Assembly: GCA_964548905.1 (NCBI GenBank)
Contig: CAZJTL010000240.1
Span: 1-6,834, forward strand
Direction of reading: 5' to 3'
Source: CAZJTL01 sp964548905
GTDB taxonomy: Bacteria; Cyanobacteriota; Cyanobacteriia; Cyanobacteriales; Xenococcaceae
Length of the DNA: 6,834 nucleotides
This document shows positions 4,885 through 6,834 of this stretch, piece after piece (within the stretch, counting starts at the first letter, position 1; the number at the start of each line of letters is the position of its first letter). A program made the translations under genes and the position numbers. Under the pieces are notes generated by a model. That model saw only the letters and a program-made list of their open reading frames with translations. It was not told the DNA's origin and did not search any database.

Positions 4885-6764
4885 AAATTGACAGCTTCTT
4901 GAGCGAGATTCATCAGGCGATCGAAATCAAAGTCATCGATTTGTTTTTGGATGGCTTTGGCAAGGGATTGATGTTCCTGGGGTATTTGTGCTAATAATTG
5001 AGAGATTAGTTGATTATTAATCACTTCAGCCGCTTCAGACAATTCTCTTAACCAGTCATCGGACATAACAGCTAAAGCTTGAGCAGTTAGTTTGTCAATT
5101 TCTTCAGCCTCAGATAAATTCTCTAAAGTTATATCTTCATAGACATAACGTACTCCCAAATATTGAGCCATCTTCTCAAAAAGAACTTCTTCTCTAAAAG
5201 GCTTACGAACAAAATCATCACAACCTGCTGAGAGGACAACCGCTTTTTCTTCTTCGAGAGTACTTGCAGTTAAAGCAATAATCACTGTAGCTTGTCCGTT
5301 AAGATGGGATTTAATCTGTTGAGTTGCTTCATAACCGTTCATCACTGGCATTCTCATATCCATCCAAATTAGATGGGGTTGCCAACTTTGCCAAGTTTCT
5401 ATGGCTTCTCGTCCATTAGTTGCTTCTTTTAGTTCAAATCCAATTGGTTGTAATAGTTTTAAGAGTAATTGTCTGTTTTCCGTGCGATCGTCTACTACCA
5501 GAATGCGATATTCTTGCTGATTTGGTTCTAGTCCAATTACTCTTTGAGTAGGTTTTTGTGCTTGAATTAAACTTGCTTCACTAACTCTAGCTTGGATACT
5601 AAATGTAAAAATAGTTCCTTTACCAACTTCAGAAGTAACACTAATTTCTCCTCCCATTAGTTCGACAAACTTTTTACTAATCGGTAAACCCAAACCCGTT
5701 CCCTGTTGAGATTGTTTACCTGTTTCCGTTTGCACGAAGGCTTCAAACAAACTATCTATTTCAGATGGTGCAATACCTGCGCCAGTGTCTTCAATCTCGA
5801 AAATTAGGGTGTGGGGTGTAGAGAAGGCAAGGGGGGCAGAGGATGCGAAGGGTGCAGGGGGAGAATTTTTTTGCATAGCCTCCCCTGCTTCCCCCGCCTC
5901 CCCTGCTTTTCTTATTCCCTGTTCTCTCACTCTAAGCGTTACACTACCTTCGTTTGTAAACTTGATGGCGTTACCTAAGAGATTAATTAAAACCTGGCGC
6001 AGTTTTTTGTCGTCGGTGTTGATGTATCGAGGTAAATTACTATCTCGTTCGAGAATAAGCTGTAACCCCTTAGATTCGGCTCTTAAGGCTAACATTTCTT
6101 CGATTAAGTCCAAAAGAGCGTACAGGTCGAAATCTGTGGGATAGAGAGTCATTTTACCCGACTCGATTTTGGCTAAATCTAATACGTCGTTAATTAGAGA
6201 GAGTAAATGCTCGCCACTGCGGTTAATAATACCGAGATTTTCTTTTTGCTGTTGAGTGAGAGATGTTTCTCGGTTCATTAATTGAGAAAAGCCTAAAATA
6301 GCATTAAGAGGAGTACGCAATTCGTGACTCATGTTAGCTAGAAATTCACTTTTAGAACGATTGGCTAATTCGGCGGTATTTTTAGCAAGTTGTAGTTCGG
6401 CGGTTCTTTCTTCGACGCGAGTTTCTAATTCTTCATTTGTTCGATCCAATTCTTCGTTAACTTGGGCAAATTCTTGATTTTTCTGATTAAGCGCTTCATT
6501 AATACAAGCTAAATTAGCAAAAGATGCTTGTAATTGTTCTGCCATTTCATTAAAAGAATGAGACAAAACATTCAGTTCGTTGATGCCTTTTACTTCTACT
6601 TGTTGGTTAAAATTTCCTTTAGCGATCGCTCGTGATGCTTTACCTAAACGCAAAATTGGTTGAATAATCCAATGAGAAGTAATCAATCCCAAACCAATTG
6701 CTATACACAAAGCTAAAAAACACAGAATTATTGTTGTTTTAGTGTTGGCATTTATCTGCGCCAT
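4881..6764 (-). CDS. Membrane-anchored hybrid sensor histidine kinase, probably lacking its sensor domain
   Basis: The 627-residue frame has one membrane segment (about residues 11-32), HAMP (about 32-80), a long coiled coil (80-135, with ELDRTNEELETRVEERTAEL) and HisKA with H147 in FLANMSHELRTPLNAI. The HATPase domain follows (N261/N265, G1 box DTGAG at 326-330, F box FEAF, G2 box GTGLGL at 355-360). Next is a receiver domain (about 419-536; D425/D426, phospho-acceptor D469, T499, K521). The helical tail (about 545-627) recalls C-terminal extensions of other cyanobacterial hybrid kinases but has no HPt histidine motif. Kinase and receiver residues are intact. Two oddities stand out: residues 281-318 are a low-complexity insertion between two strands of the ATPase domain, and the ATG at 6764 lies inside what looks like the end of a larger sensor region cut by an in-frame TAG at 6789-6791. 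The ATG has no clear ribosome binding site. The gene is thus a 5'-truncated or disrupted kinase, coupled to the regulator downstream. Confidence 0.88.
   Translation of the reverse strand: MAQINANTKTTIILCFLALCIAIGLGLITSHWIIQPILRLGKASRAIAKGNFNQQVEVKGINELNVLSHSFNEMAEQLQASFANLACINEALNQKNQEFAQVNEELDRTNEELETRVEERTAELQLAKNTAELANRSKSEFLANMSHELRTPLNAILGFSQLMNRETSLTQQQKENLGIINRSGEHLLSLINDVLDLAKIESGKMTLYPTDFDLYALLDLIEEMLALRAESKGLQLILERDSNLPRYINTDDKKLRQVLINLLGNAIKFTNEGSVTLRVREQGIRKAGEAGEAGEAMQKNSPPAPFASSAPLAFSTPHTLIFEIEDTGAGIAPSEIDSLFEAFVQTETGKQSQQGTGLGLPISKKFVELMGGEISVTSEVGKGTIFTFSIQARVSEASLIQAQKPTQRVIGLEPNQQEYRILVVDDRTENRQLLLKLLQPIGFELKEATNGREAIETWQSWQPHLIWMDMRMPVMNGYEATQQIKSHLNGQATVIIALTASTLEEEKAVVLSAGCDDFVRKPFREEVLFEKMAQYLGVRYVYEDITLENLSEAEEIDKLTAQALAVMSDDWLRELSEAAEVINNQLISQLLAQIPQEHQSLAKAIQKQIDDFDFDRLMNLAQEAVNL
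5807..5913 (-). repeat. GC-rich low-complexity insertion with inverted repeat inside the kinase gene
   Basis: This segment differs sharply from its AT-rich surroundings. On the plus strand a G-rich arm (about 5826-5863) is followed by a C-rich arm (about 5878-5906). GCAGGGGGAG (5854-5863) can pair with CTCCCCTGC (5880-5888) around a 16-nt loop, with weaker pairing further out. The C-rich arm contains an 11-bp direct repeat, GCCTCCCCTGC, at 5878-5888 and 5896-5906 (period 18 nt, encoding the AGEAGEAGEA stretch). A CACCCC-type motif (5807-5820, minus strand) flanks it. Similar G-rich/C-rich hairpins are familiar as intergenic repeats in cyanobacteria; here the element lies in frame within the ATPase domain loop (residues 281-318 plus edge) without breaking the reading frame. 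Confidence 0.65.
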
Positions 6765-6834
6765 AAAATCTGATTCGGGAATAAGTGCCTAAACAAAATT
6801 AATTACATATTCTTTTCCAAAATTGTTAAGCACT
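6765..6834 (-). pseudogene. Remnant of the kinase's extracytoplasmic sensor end, separated by an in-frame stop
   Basis: Reading the kinase frame upstream of its ATG gives ALIPESDF directly before MAQINANT. Ahead of that lies a TAG at 6789-6791, then open frame to the window edge reading VLNNFGKEYVINFV. In intact cyanobacterial kinases of this type, a sensor domain ends in a tryptophan-containing linker, then a VxPESDFMxQINxNT-like stretch, then the membrane segment. The text on both sides of the stop fits that pattern in the same frame, but the linker between them looks shortened. This suggests an ancestral longer gene with a nonsense codon and probable small deletion. A sequencing error is possible. 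The upstream part lies outside the window. Confidence 0.6.

Noticed and set aside
5785..6144. A 119-codon open frame on the plus strand.
   Set aside because: It is the antisense shadow of the kinase gene, opened largely by the GC-rich insertion, with no recognisable protein features.
1..6834. CRISPR array, tRNA or rRNA genes.
   Set aside because: No regularly spaced direct repeats of 25-40 nt and no cloverleaf or rRNA-like sequence were seen on either strand.

Overview
The window looks like cyanobacterial chromosome. The octamer GCGATCGC (HIP1, over-represented in many cyanobacteria) occurs at ten positions, the DNA is AT-rich, and the protein families (DUF29, the small HicB-like protein often mis-named 2-oxoisovalerate dehydrogenase, multidomain hybrid kinases, REC-GGDEF-EAL) are typical of filamentous or large-genome cyanobacteria. 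The genus cannot be told from this sequence alone.

Layout. Positions 1-172 are non-coding with a plausible promoter. 173-616 (+) encodes a DUF29 protein. 617-793 holds only a short open reading remnant. 794-1009 (+) is an intact HicB-like antitoxin-type gene. It overlaps by 4 nt what was once its hicA partner, but only about the first 14 hicA codons survive. They run in frame into an unrelated coding scrap (about 1050-1244). This abuts, on the other strand, an internal piece of a TnsC/TniB-type transposition AAA+ ATPase (about 1245-1514) that closely resembles the TnsC of cyanobacterial Tn7-like and type V-K CRISPR-associated transposons. So 1006-1520 is a patchwork of at least three broken genes. 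A hairpin at 1544-1582 then leads directly into an intact tldD-type metalloprotease gene (1585-2964, +).

The right half is a convergent two-gene signalling operon on the minus strand. A membrane hybrid histidine kinase (6764-4881) overlaps by 4 nt (ATGA) a REC-GGDEF-EAL response regulator (4884-3046). The expected flow is kinase, then receiver, then cyclic-di-GMP synthesis or breakdown. The kinase gene shows two oddities. Its ATG start sits just downstream of an in-frame TAG, beyond which sensor-domain-like sequence continues to the window edge, so the sensor part appears to have been cut off. Its ATPase domain also carries a GC-rich, low-complexity, hairpin-forming insertion of about 38 codons in a surface loop.

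No complete new system is evident. The strongest leads are the Tn7-like/CAST relic beside a decapitated toxin-antitoxin pair, and the damaged 5' end of the kinase gene.
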